The notes: generated by a model not told the origin, from the sequence alone. Positions 16,565-23,712 are shown, counted from the stretch's first letter. The stretch: 27,949 bases of DNA from an uncultured Dorea sp. (GCF_934294775.1 NZ_CAKRAH010000034.1:1-27949); one strand, 5' to 3'. Program-made: numbers and translations.

Positions 16565-17131
16565 TCAGGCAGCTACTGTAAGCTGCAAAACACTTCTGCC
16601 CTGCTGCCAGAGACGCATATAGACATCTCTGCACTTTTTATATTTTGCAAATGTTTTCTGGCATTCGCACTCATCGCAATATACTTTCCAGCATCCCACA
16701 CATTTGAAGTTGCGTCCCTGGTTCACGATGAATCCGATGACGTCTCCCAGTGGGTAATCCAGAAAAATCCCTATTTCATGTGGAAATTCATTGTTTTCCC
16801 CGATTCTTGATTTTAACCGGTCTAATGCATATTCCACTTCTGTGCTTTCATAGCCATACTTTTTCAGGAACTTAAAAACTCCCGGCCGGTTCAGGCTGAC
16901 CTCAAGCTGTTTCTTTCGATAGACATATACCAGCACACGGTTTTCTTGTCTTCGCAATACATAAAGGCGGATTCCTTTTTCTTTCATGCACTGATTCCAG
17001 AATGCGATCTGATCTTCTACATCTGTACCATCTGCAAATGTCATGTTAAATAAATTTGCTGATTTCATAGATGCCAGTGTTGCCGAGCAATGTTCTACCA
17101 GGCACTTCTCAATCAGATATCTGTTCGCCAT
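16565..17131 (-). CDS. DUF3793-type cysteine-rich protein
   Basis: Predicted soluble protein of 188 residues; family assignment (DUF3793) is from memory, function unknown. The C-terminal part has a dense Cys cluster: C144-x2-C147-x4-C152-x2-C155-x-C157-x9-C167, plus C10, C15 and C48. That could bind iron, zinc or an Fe-S cluster. I chose ATG 17131 because AGGAGG lies seven bases before it; an upstream ATG at 17149 sits inside the operator. First gene of an operon with flavodoxin. The GTTAG/CTAAC operator lies between promoter and start, and its innermost half-site touches the ribosome site. Confidence 0.75.
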   Translation of the reverse strand: MANRYLIEKCLVEHCSATLASMKSANLFNMTFADGTDVEDQIAFWNQCMKEKGIRLYVLRRQENRVLVYVYRKKQLEVSLNRPGVFKFLKKYGYESTEVEYALDRLKSRIGENNEFPHEIGIFLDYPLGDVIGFIVNQGRNFKCVGCWKVYCDECECQKTFAKYKKCRDVYMRLWQQGRSVLQLTVAA

Positions 17132-17142
17132 CTTAGTTCCTC

Positions 17143-17168
17143 CTAACATTTGTTAGATTTATCTAACA
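17143..17168. promoter_or_regulatory. Three-half-site operator before DUF3793-flavodoxin
   Basis: CTAAC (17143-17147), N4, GTTAG (17152-17156), N6, CTAAC (17163-17167). The central part TGTTAGAT-TT-ATCTAACA (17151-17168) is a perfect 8-bp-arm palindrome. It lies just downstream of the predicted transcription start, a position suited to repression. Same geometry as at feo and enolase. Confidence 0.75.
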
Positions 17169-17180
17169 TTTTATATCTGG

Positions 17181-17209
17181 ATACTATATCATTCTTCTCC
17201 TGTTGTCAA
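17181..17209 (-). promoter_or_regulatory. Promoter of the DUF3793-flavodoxin operon
   Basis: Minus strand: consensus -35 TTGACA (17204-17209), 17-nt spacer, -10 TAGTAT (17181-17186). Strong sigma-A type match, directly followed by the operator. Confidence 0.8.
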
Positions 17210-17220
17210 GAATTATGTAT

Positions 17221-17260
17221 AAAAAAAGAAGCTTAATGACATAAATACTCATTAAACTTC
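17221..17260 (-). terminator. Terminator of the ktr operon
   Basis: On the minus strand a 12-bp stem with one G-U pair (arms 17249-17260 and 17228-17239) and a nine-base loop is followed by T7 (17221-17227). It lies 64 nt after the ktrA-like stop. Confidence 0.85.
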
Positions 17261-17324
17261 TCGGATTGTAAACATTTTTTGCAAAACCGTCTCATATGCA
17301 TAATATTTCAAATACGGCTCTTTC

Positions 17325-17966
17325 TTATAATGCTTCTAACGCTGCATTAGATCCAACCAAAATCAAAACCATCTCTTTTCGTAACACTTCTGACGGATCT
17401 GGATTGACTTCTACATGCGCCCCGCTTTTAATTCCTACAACATTCACTTCATAGTTCTGGCGCACATCCAGTTCTTTCAAAGTTTTTCCGCTCCATTTAG
17501 CAGGCATTGGAGTTTCCACTATACTATAATTTGGAGATAGTGCAATCCAATCTGTAAAACTGGCTGACATAAGATTCTTTGCCAGACGGACTCCCATTTC
17601 TTTCTCCGGAAAAATGATGGTATCTACACCGATTTTCCTTAATACCGTTGCATGACGGTTATTTTTTGCTTTTGCAATCACGTTCGGTACTCCAATTTCC
17701 TTACACTCAAGTGCTGCCATAATACTTGCTTCCAGACTTTCTGCTTCAGCAATCACAACAGCATCCAGATTTCTTGTTCCAAGAGATCTGATAAATTCTG
17801 GATCTCCAATATCTGCCTGTATCGCATATGATACCGAATCAGCAATTCCGTTTACCCGCTCCATATCTTTATCTACAGCAATTACCTCACATCCCAGTTT
17901 TTGTAATTCTAATGCAATGCTTTCTCCAAAACTTCCCAGACCAAATACTGCAAATTGTTTCTTCAT
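17325..17966 (-). CDS. ktrA: Potassium-channel regulatory subunit, KtrA/TrkA type
   Basis: Cytosolic RCK protein of 213 residues that gates the KtrB-type channel. The N-terminal Rossmann domain has GLGSFG (9-14) and an acidic end of strand 2 (VIAVDKD 29-35), so it should bind NAD(H) or adenine nucleotides. The C-terminal third (about 135-213) fits RCK_C, the domain where KtrA proteins bind c-di-AMP. It lies 15 nt after the membrane subunit on the same strand, the usual Ktr pairing though membrane subunit first. Length matches single-RCK KtrA rather than the double-RCK TrkA. Confidence 0.92.
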   Translation of the reverse strand: MKKQFAVFGLGSFGESIALELQKLGCEVIAVDKDMERVNGIADSVSYAIQADIGDPEFIRSLGTRNLDAVVIAEAESLEASIMAALECKEIGVPNVIAKAKNNRHATVLRKIGVDTIIFPEKEMGVRLAKNLMSASFTDWIALSPNYSIVETPMPAKWSGKTLKELDVRQNYEVNVVGIKSGAHVEVNPDPSEVLRKEMVLILVGSNAALEAL

Positions 17967-17981
17967 CTCTATTCCTCCTTA

Positions 17982-19364
17982 TTACCCAATCATAATCTTT
18001 TCCGTTGGAAGTGCCCGCATCTTTTCTTTTAAATTCACCTTTCCTGTAAATAATAATGCAATGGTCATAGGGCCGACACGTCCTATATACATCAACAGCA
18101 TCAGCACACACTTGCTTCCTATCCGTAAGTGTGGTGTCAGATCCTGCGAGAGTCCAACTGTTGCCATTGCAGATGCAGTCTCATACATGATTTTCTGAAA
18201 TGAAATTGTATCCGGCTCAATAACAGCAACAAGTGTTGTTCCTGTTATGTATATCCCTAATGCGAGCATAATTGCAACAAATGCTACATGAAAGTTTTCT
18301 TCATCCACTTTTCTCCGGAAACATTCAATATCATGACCTCCTCGAAGCATTGTATGAAATGCTAGAAATAAAAGCGCAAATGTTGTCGTCTTAAGACCAC
18401 CTGCAGTTCCTCCTGGAGAACCGCCTATAAACATCAAAATAATATTAAAAAAACCAGTTTCTTCGTACATCCCAGACTGCTGAAATGTACTAAACCCAGC
18501 CGTTCTGGTTGTCACAGCCTGAAATGCGGAAGCCATCAATTTCTGTCTGATATTAAAATGCCCGATCGTTGCCGGATTATAATACTCCAGCGCAAAGTTC
18601 AAAACTGTCCCTGCCATCAATAAGAATACCGTTGTAACTATCGCTATTTTTGAATGTAACTTAAGTCTGGTAAACCACCATTTTCCGGGAATTTCCCGAT
18701 GCCAGATCTTCTTTCCGTTATCAATCACATCATACCACACTGTAAAACCAATTCCGCCAAGGATAATCAACAACATTGTTGTAATATTAATCAAAGGGTC
18801 TGTTGCGTATCTTGCCAGACTGTCATTTCCAAGGATGTCAATTCCTGCGTTGCAAAATGCAGAAATCGAATGAAAAATTCCATACCAGATTCCTTTCATG
18901 ACTCCATAGTCCCGAATAAATTGTATGGCGTAAAAAACGGCTCCAATTCCTTCTACTACTACTGTCCCAATCAAAATTTTACGTACCATGCCTACCAGAC
19001 CACCGAGAGAATCCATATTATAAGCTTCTTGAATAACAATTCTCTCTTTTACTGTAATCTTTCTTTTCAAAAGCATAAAAAATGCAGTAATGCATGCAAT
19101 TACGCCCAGTCCTCCAATCTGAATTAAAATCAGTAAAATTACTTTTCCTGTAATTGTAAATTGGTATTTGGGAACGATCGTAACCAATCCTGTCACACAT
19201 ACCGATGATGTTGATGTAAAAAGCGCATCCAGAAAACTGATCGGTTTTTTGTTAGATACCGGCAACCATAAAAGCACTGCTCCAAGAAAAATTACACTCA
19301 GAAAACCAACTGCCAGAATTTTCATGGTATTCCATCTGATATTTTGTTTTCTTGTTTTCTTCAT
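17982..19364 (-). CDS. ktrB: Potassium-translocating subunit, KtrB/TrkH type
   Basis: Integral membrane protein of 460 residues in the Trk/Ktr/HKT superfamily, with four M1-P-M2 repeats. The four filter segments are visible: VTGL (57-60), NAGI (172-175), TAGF (288-291) and TVGL (402-405), each with the conserved Gly. The third membrane repeat includes GGSPGGTAGG (314-323), the intramembrane gate loop of KtrB. ATG 19364 is preceded by AGAGGAAG. First gene of a two-gene operon with its own promoter; no K+ or c-di-AMP riboswitch fits in the short leader. Confidence 0.93.
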   Translation of the reverse strand: MKKTRKQNIRWNTMKILAVGFLSVIFLGAVLLWLPVSNKKPISFLDALFTSTSSVCVTGLVTIVPKYQFTITGKVILLILIQIGGLGVIACITAFFMLLKRKITVKERIVIQEAYNMDSLGGLVGMVRKILIGTVVVEGIGAVFYAIQFIRDYGVMKGIWYGIFHSISAFCNAGIDILGNDSLARYATDPLINITTMLLIILGGIGFTVWYDVIDNGKKIWHREIPGKWWFTRLKLHSKIAIVTTVFLLMAGTVLNFALEYYNPATIGHFNIRQKLMASAFQAVTTRTAGFSTFQQSGMYEETGFFNIILMFIGGSPGGTAGGLKTTTFALLFLAFHTMLRGGHDIECFRRKVDEENFHVAFVAIMLALGIYITGTTLVAVIEPDTISFQKIMYETASAMATVGLSQDLTPHLRIGSKCVLMLLMYIGRVGPMTIALLFTGKVNLKEKMRALPTEKIMIG

Positions 19365-19413
19365 TTATGTTCTTCCTCTTTCTGCTTTAATCTTCTCAAA
19401 TTGATTATCTTTT

Positions 19414-19442
19414 AATCTACGCTTGCACTCTACAAAAGTCAA
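19414..19442 (-). promoter_or_regulatory. Promoter of the ktr operon
   Basis: Minus strand: -35 TTGACT (19437-19442), 17-nt spacer, -10 TAGATT (19414-19419). This leaves a leader of only about 45 nt before the ktrB-like start. Confidence 0.65.
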
Positions 19443-19461
19443 CAGTTATTCTTCCTTAATT

Positions 19462-19501
19462 GAAATGAACAAGGACGGCTTTTGTCATCCCTGTTCATTT
19501 C
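19462..19501 (-). terminator. Hairpin after the P-type ATPase gene
   Basis: Perfect 10-bp outer arms (GAAATGAACA 19462-19471, TGTTCATTTC 19492-19501) with further imperfect pairing inside, 39 nt after the ATPase stop. No clear T-run follows on the minus strand, so it is a probable but non-classical terminator. Confidence 0.5.
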
Positions 19502-19540
19502 TCTATCCATTATTTTTTAGATATTTTTCATATTGTTTCT

Positions 19541-21619
19541 TTACTCATCGAGCAGATTCTGCATACTTCTAAGTCCAATGATCAGCGTGGATGTATTATG
19601 AAGTAATGCGGATGTTGTCGGCATGATGATACCTGCTACACCAAGTGCGATCAGTCCTGCGTTGAATCCAACAATCGTGTGATAATTGTGGCTGATCCTC
19701 TTGATCAGACCGTTACTGATCTTCTTTAATCTAACCAGTTCTTTTAAGTTGTCTGCGCCAACTGTAATATCGGCGATTTCTCTTGCAATCTCTGCCCCAT
19801 CGCTGATTGCGATTCCTACATTGGCTGCAGAAAGTGCCGGTGAATCATTGATACCATCACCGATCATGATAACTTTACGTCCGGCTGCTTTTTCTCTTTC
19901 ACAGAAGTTCGCCTTATCTTCCGGTAATACTTCCGCATAATATTCATCTACACCAACGCGCTTTGCAATGGCCTTTGCTGTACGTTCGCTGTCACCTGTC
20001 ATCATGACAATCTTGCTAAGTCCAGCCGCGCGCAATTCACGGATTACTTCTATTGCTTCATCACGCAGTGGATCTTCGATACAGATCACGGCTGCAAGTT
20101 TTCCTTCAATTGCCATATACAGATGTGAATATTCTTCCGGCAGGTTCTCAAATTTTTCTTCCATGCCTTCCGGTATTACTACATTTTCATCTTCAAATAC
20201 AAAATGATAGCTTCCAATTACAGCTTTCTTGCCTTCAATCTGTGTTGAGATACCGTGAGCGACAATATACTCAACTTTTGAATGCATTTCTTCATGATCC
20301 AGATGCTTTGCTTTTGCTGCGCTGACGACTGCTTTTGCCATAGAATGTGGGAAATGTTCTTCCAGACATGCAGCAATGCGAAGCAATTCATCTTCACTCA
20401 TACCATTGAATGATACGACTTCTGCAACTGTTGGTTTTGCTTTGGTAAGTGTACCGGTCTTATCGAATACGATCGTATCTGCCTCTGCGACCGCCTCCAG
20501 GTATTTTCCACCTTTTACTGTAATCTTATACATACCTGCTTCACGGATTGCAGACAGTACGGAGATTGGCATTGCAAGCTTTAATGCACATGAAAAGTCT
20601 ACCATCAGAATAGACAGTGCTTTTGTTGCATTTCTTGTAAGCAGATAAGTAAGGGCTGTACCTCCCAGTGAATATGGCACCAGTTTGTCTGCCAGATGTT
20701 CTGCACGGCTTTCCAGTCCGGATTTTAACTTCTCGGATTCTTCGATCATAGCTGCAATCTTTTCATAACGGCTGGAACCACCTACCGCTTTGACGTTAAC
20801 TGTAACTTCGCCTTCTTCTACTACGGTTCCGGCATATACGTAGTTACCCTGTGCGCGTCTTACCGGTACCGATTCTCCTGTCAGGGAAGCCTGATTGATC
20901 ATAGCTTCTCCATCTGCAACTTCTCCGTCGAACGGGATAACATTTCCCATGTGTACAACGACCTGATCGCCTGCTTTGATCTGGTTTGCCGGTACAAGAA
21001 CAGCCTGATCGCCTGTCTTTAACCATACTTTTCCTACATTTAACGACATGGTTCTTGCAAGATCATCTACGGATTTCTTATGTGTCCACTCTTCTAAGAG
21101 TTCACCTATTCCAAGAAGGAACATAATGGATCCTGCTGTGCTAAAGTCATTTCTTAAGATAGATACTCCGATAGCTGTTGCATCCAGGACCGGAACTTCT
21201 ATCTTTCTTTCCATCAGTGTCTTGATACCTTTCCAGATATATTTTGCAGACATGATGGTTGTATATGCTGCTGAGATTGGATATGGCAGTAAGAACTTTC
21301 TTCCATAATGGAAGATGATCTTATTCACCAGTTTTTCCTGATACTCTGCATTCATCTTTCTTCCGGATGTTTCCAGTAATCCATTTGGAACTTCTACTTC
21401 TTCGTAACGGAATTTTCTAAGTCCATCAATTACATCTTCTCTTTTTCCGGTATAATGAATCGTTGCATCCGCAGTTCTGTCATATACATCTGCGCGGAAT
21501 ACACCATCTATATTCTGTAAATAGAAAAGAAGAATATCTGCCTGTTCAGTAGTCATGCGCTTCTGCTCCATGTGAACACGGATTCTTCCTCTTATCTCAT
21601 GTTTAATCTTAAATTTCAT
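19541..21619 (-). CDS. P1B-type heavy-metal ATPase with a non-CPC site
   Basis: Membrane metal pump; from ATG 21619 (GAGGTG six bases before) it has 692 residues. The N-terminal 70 residues look HMA-like but lack CxxC. Actuator TGES (247-250), phosphorylation D386-KTGT and the late GDGIND hinge are intact, so it should be active. The transmembrane metal site, usually CPC, reads D-F-S-C-A-L-K-L-A-M-P (341-351), an SC variant. The HP dipeptide is replaced by PHS. These point away from Cu(I)/Zn types; iron or manganese efflux is possible but unproven. It is co-directional with the DUF6110-like gene, 280 nt downstream of it, close to feo and a Fur-like regulator. Confidence 0.88.
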   Translation of the reverse strand: MKFKIKHEIRGRIRVHMEQKRMTTEQADILLFYLQNIDGVFRADVYDRTADATIHYTGKREDVIDGLRKFRYEEVEVPNGLLETSGRKMNAEYQEKLVNKIIFHYGRKFLLPYPISAAYTTIMSAKYIWKGIKTLMERKIEVPVLDATAIGVSILRNDFSTAGSIMFLLGIGELLEEWTHKKSVDDLARTMSLNVGKVWLKTGDQAVLVPANQIKAGDQVVVHMGNVIPFDGEVADGEAMINQASLTGESVPVRRAQGNYVYAGTVVEEGEVTVNVKAVGGSSRYEKIAAMIEESEKLKSGLESRAEHLADKLVPYSLGGTALTYLLTRNATKALSILMVDFSCALKLAMPISVLSAIREAGMYKITVKGGKYLEAVAEADTIVFDKTGTLTKAKPTVAEVVSFNGMSEDELLRIAACLEEHFPHSMAKAVVSAAKAKHLDHEEMHSKVEYIVAHGISTQIEGKKAVIGSYHFVFEDENVVIPEGMEEKFENLPEEYSHLYMAIEGKLAAVICIEDPLRDEAIEVIRELRAAGLSKIVMMTGDSERTAKAIAKRVGVDEYYAEVLPEDKANFCEREKAAGRKVIMIGDGINDSPALSAANVGIAISDGAEIAREIADITVGADNLKELVRLKKISNGLIKRISHNYHTIVGFNAGLIALGVAGIIMPTTSALLHNTSTLIIGLRSMQNLLDE

Positions 21620-21726
21620 GTTTGTCACCTCTGAATACAGGAAATTTTATATGTAATCAACCTGTCTGACCCGCTTTAACATTTTTATAATCTGTCAGGA
21701 TTTTTACAGGCAACATTTCTCCCGCA

Positions 21727-21757
21727 AAAGCACCTGCAGAGTATCCGCAGGTGCTTT
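21727..21757 (-). terminator. Hairpin between the DUF6110-like and ATPase genes
   Basis: Perfect 11-bp arms (AAAGCACCTGC 21727-21737, GCAGGTGCTTT 21747-21757) with a nine-base loop, 142 nt past the DUF6110-like stop. Only four T follow on the minus strand, so read-through into the ATPase gene is likely; it may act as a partial terminator. Confidence 0.6.
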
Positions 21758-21761
21758 ATTA

Positions 21762-21789
21762 TATACCAAAGTATGCAAGAGAATTTGCC
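21762..21789 (+). repeat. 28-nt interspersed repeat, copy 2
   Basis: TATACCAAAGTATG followed by AAGAGAA and TTGCC matches the copy at 22403-22430 at 26 of 28 positions. The two copies flank the DUF6110-like gene in the same orientation. Function unknown. Confidence 0.5.
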
Positions 21790-21899
21790 TCTTTTCCCCG
21801 GAGCGTGTCTTAAAATGCTTTCTGCAAAATATATGTCACACTCTAAACTATCCCAAGCAGGCTCTGCAGGTATATTAACATTCTATTATCCGAAGTATC

Positions 21900-22241
21900 T
21901 TATGCTTCTGTTGCTTCTTCTGTTGCTGCTTCTGCTGTTTCTTCTGCAGCTTCTTCTGTCTCTACTTCGCAAAAATCATCTACAACTTCTGCTTCTGCAG
22001 CTACTGCTCTGTCTTCGTTGATCTGTTTTGCTTCTGCTAAGATATCTCCTGCATTCTCCTGAACGTTAGTTGCTGTCTTCATTACACATGATTTTGCTCT
22101 TAATACAGCAGCTGTACAATTTGTGTATAATTTCTTTGCATCATCACTTGTTAAGATTTTGATTCCGGCTGTTCCGAAAGCTACTCCTGCTGCAAAAAGT
22201 CCTGGTTTTTTCCAATTGATATCTTTAATAGATTTTAACAT
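21900..22241 (-). CDS. DUF6110-like small protein with Ala/Glu-rich tail
   Basis: 113 residues, function unknown; the DUF6110 label is from memory and tentative. The N-terminus is basic with a weakly hydrophobic helix (PGLFAAGVAFGTAGIKIL, 13-30), so it may touch the membrane. C22 region aside, Cys occur near TNCTAAV and KSCVM and in DDFCEVE. The last 25 residues are almost only Ala, Glu and Thr, coded by a GCTTCTTCTG-type tandem stretch prone to slippage. GGAGG precedes the ATG. It has its own strong promoter and is the first gene before the P1B ATPase; I infer a role with that pump. Confidence 0.6.
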   Translation of the reverse strand: MLKSIKDINWKKPGLFAAGVAFGTAGIKILTSDDAKKLYTNCTAAVLRAKSCVMKTATNVQENAGDILAEAKQINEDRAVAAEAEVVDDFCEVETEEAAEETAEAATEEATEA

Positions 22242-22332
22242 AATTTGTTACCTCCGTTGTATTTTATTATTTTTTCATACATTGCAAAAAAGACTTTCTT
22301 TATGTACTGACAGTCATTTTTTGTTTCTGCCA

Positions 22333-22361
22333 ATTATAGCACCAAAGGAAGCCTTTTGCAA
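22333..22361 (-). promoter_or_regulatory. Promoter of the DUF6110-ATPase operon
   Basis: Minus strand: -35 TTGCAA (22356-22361), 17-nt spacer, consensus -10 TATAAT (22333-22338). The leader to the ATG is about 85 nt. The palindrome at 22373-22396 lies 11 nt upstream of the -35. Confidence 0.75.
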
Positions 22362-22372
22362 ATGTTTATTTT

Positions 22373-22396
22373 TTATTGAAATTTCTTTATCAATAA
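22373..22396. promoter_or_regulatory. Palindrome TTATTGA-N10-TCAATAA, copy 1
   Basis: Perfect 7-bp arms (22373-22379, 22390-22396), just upstream of the -35 of the DUF6110-ATPase operon and just downstream of the Fur-like gene. The same arms and spacing occur at 26600-26623. Candidate binding site of a Fur-type or other metal regulator. Confidence 0.55.
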
Positions 22397-22402
22397 GGTT
22401 TT

Positions 22403-22430
22403 TATACCAAAGTATGTAAGAGAAGTTGCC
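22403..22430 (+). repeat. 28-nt interspersed repeat, copy 3
   Basis: Shares 26 of 28 positions with each of the copies at 21762-21789 (same strand) and 8896-8923 (opposite strand). Its right end runs into the hairpin at 22419-22445. Confidence 0.5.
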
Positions 22431-22445
22431 AGTGGCAAGTTCTCT
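22419..22445 (-). terminator. Hairpin after the Fur-like gene
   Basis: Two 13-nt arms (22419-22431, 22433-22445) pair with one mismatch around a minimal loop, 12 nt past the fur-like stop. No T-run follows on the minus strand, so it is either a weak terminator of the feo-fur transcript or part of the interspersed repeat. Confidence 0.45.
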
Positions 22446-22457
22446 GTATTATTTTTT

Positions 22458-22859
22458 CTATGATTGTACAGTTACGCTTCTTACTTTCTGTTCATCCACA
22501 TAACCACAAGCCTTTAATCCTGCCAGAATGACTGCATTCCAGTTCTTTGCTGACAGATGCTGTATTGTATCATCATCTAATTCGATTGTACATGCATTCT
22601 GCATATCACAATCCGGATTGCAGGCAACCTTATACATATTTCTGCGGTTGATTGCTCCGATCTCTTCCAGCTTGTTAATCATTCTGTACACAGTTGCTGT
22701 GCCGATACTTGGATCAATCTTGGATGCGCGGTAATAGATTTCTTTGCAGCAGGAACAGTTCTCTTCCAGAATGATATCCAAAAGCATAAGCCGCTGCTTG
22801 GTGATCCTGCATCCGCTGGCTTTTAGTTTCTGTACAATCGCTTCTTTTGCCTTATCCAT
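22458..22859 (-). CDS. Fur-family regulator, cysteine-rich variant
   Basis: Winged-helix Fur-superfamily protein of 133 residues; the DNA-binding part is standard (ITKQRLMLLDIILEE 19-33; IGTATVYRMINKLEEIGAI 52-70). The sensing part is not. Where Fur/Zur/PerR have His pairs after the recognition region, it has CSCC (35-38). Where the HxHxHxxCxxC block should be, it has C80-x3-C84-x5-C90. C17 and C118 add to this. The ligand may be a soft metal, an Fe-S cluster or thiol redox state rather than classic Fe/Zn coordination. GGAGG is seven bases before the ATG. Last gene of the feo transcript, 32 nt after the HMA gene. Confidence 0.85.
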   Translation of the reverse strand: MDKAKEAIVQKLKASGCRITKQRLMLLDIILEENCSCCKEIYYRASKIDPSIGTATVYRMINKLEEIGAINRRNMYKVACNPDCDMQNACTIELDDDTIQHLSAKNWNAVILAGLKACGYVDEQKVRSVTVQS

Positions 22860-22891
22860 CTGTCGACCTCCTAACGTATCTTTCCTGCATC

Positions 22892-23254
22892 CTAGTTCGT
22901 AATGGATGCAACCTGAAAGCCTGCTTTTTCTACTGCTTTTTTCAGATCTGCATCTGCAATATCACGGTCATAGGATACTACTGCTTCTTTTTTCTTTAAG
23001 TCTACTCTCGCTGAAGCACCTTCGATCTCATTCAGTGCCTTTTTCACTGACTGTACGCAGTGATCACAACTCATACCTTCAATATGAACTGTCTTCTTTC
23101 CGATCACCGGATTCTTCAGTTCTTTATCATCGGTTTTAATGATACCAGTTCCGCCTCCGCAGCAAGGACTGTCACCTTTAAAATGTTTGATTGCTCCCTT
23201 CAGTGCGAAAACAAGAACAACAATTATAATTAATACGACTATAATATTTGCCAT
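22892..23254 (-). CDS. Membrane-anchored HMA metal-binding protein
   Basis: 120 residues. An N-terminal transmembrane helix (about 3-19) is followed by a short linker with a Cys/Gly patch (SPCCGGGTG, 29-37) and a C-terminal HMA domain (about 54-118) with the metal motif GMSCDHC (C63, C66). HMA domains carry Cu(I), Zn or similar ions to pumps. Here it would hold a metal at the inner face of the membrane. It is 12 nt after the 53-residue membrane protein and before the Fur-like gene. Copper delivery is the family default, but the feo context leaves open another metal. Confidence 0.85.
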   Translation of the reverse strand: MANIIVVLIIIVVLVFALKGAIKHFKGDSPCCGGGTGIIKTDDKELKNPVIGKKTVHIEGMSCDHCVQSVKKALNEIEGASARVDLKKKEAVVSYDRDIADADLKKAVEKAGFQVASITN

Positions 23255-23266
23255 TTCTACATCCTT

Positions 23267-23428
23267 CTATTCTTTACTCCCGTCATCGTCCATGACGAAC
23301 TGTTCGTCTCTTTTTTTCTCCTGACGTTTTTTGAACCAGAGAAATACCTGGTAAATAGAAACACCCACAATGTAAAGGACGATCACGATCGCAAACAGAT
23401 AGAACATAGAGCCTGTTGAATTGCCCAT
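23267..23428 (-). CDS. 53-residue single-pass membrane protein
   Basis: Short gene below usual length cut-offs: ATG 23428, TAG 23267-23269, with AAGGAG nine bases before the start. It begins MGNSTGSMFY, has one hydrophobic helix (about 9-32), then a basic stretch (KKRQEKKRDEQ) and an acidic end (MDDDGSKE). The positive-inside rule puts the C-terminus in the cytosol. Gaps are 14 nt to the FeoB-associated gene and 12 nt to the HMA gene, so it is tightly packed in the feo operon. No recognised family; a small accessory subunit of the Feo machinery is my inference. Confidence 0.75.
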   Translation of the reverse strand: MGNSTGSMFYLFAIVIVLYIVGVSIYQVFLWFKKRQEKKRDEQFVMDDDGSKE

Positions 23429-23442
23429 TCTTACCAGCTCCT

Positions 23443-23652
23443 TTATTTGCTATACATATTTTCGATCATCTTTTTCACTTCTTCAGGATCTGAACTGCAG
23501 CATCCACCGCCGCATCCACTGCATCCGGCACATCCGCCGCCACATCCCTGGATGACTCCATTTTTAAATCTCTTAATAATTCCGTATACCACATACGCGC
23601 AATATCCAAATATTAATGCTGCAATAATGATATTTGCTAAAATGGCTACCAT
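23443..23652 (-). CDS. FeoB-associated Cys-rich membrane protein
   Basis: 69 residues from ATG 23652 (GGAGG eight bases upstream); an upstream in-frame Met adds only MKEAVF. One transmembrane helix (about 3-25) is followed by a Gly/Cys tail with Cys at 37, 41, 44, 47, 51 and 52, then a short helix. This is the architecture of the FeoB_associated family (Pfam PF12669), found next to feoB in many Firmicutes. It probably binds iron or protects the FeoB exit at the cytoplasmic face; function is not firmly known. Confidence 0.88.
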   Translation of the reverse strand: MVAILANIIIAALIFGYCAYVVYGIIKRFKNGVIQGCGGGCAGCSGCGGGCCSSDPEEVKKMIENMYSK

Positions 23653-23676
23653 GAAAACTGCCTCCTTCAAAGGGAA

Positions 23677-23704
23677 AACCGGACGTATTCATCTACGTCC
23701 GGTT
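23677..23704 (-). terminator. Strong hairpin just after feoB
   Basis: Perfect 11-bp GC-rich arms (AACCGGACGTA 23677-23687, TACGTCCGGTT 23694-23704) with a six-base loop, nine bases past the feoB stop and followed by TTTT on the minus strand. As more operon genes follow, it probably attenuates or protects the mRNA rather than ending it. Confidence 0.6.
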
Positions 23705-23712
23705 CGCTCTAC

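Noticed and set aside
17150..17260. K+ or c-di-AMP riboswitch for the ktr genes
   Set aside because: This stretch lies downstream of the ktr genes and is only a terminator plus the next promoter. The ktr leader itself (about 45 nt) is too short for a ydaO-type fold.
6502..21871. 13-nt identity AGGCTCTGCAGGT at 6502 and 21859
   Set aside because: Too short and without shared flanks; a chance match is likely.
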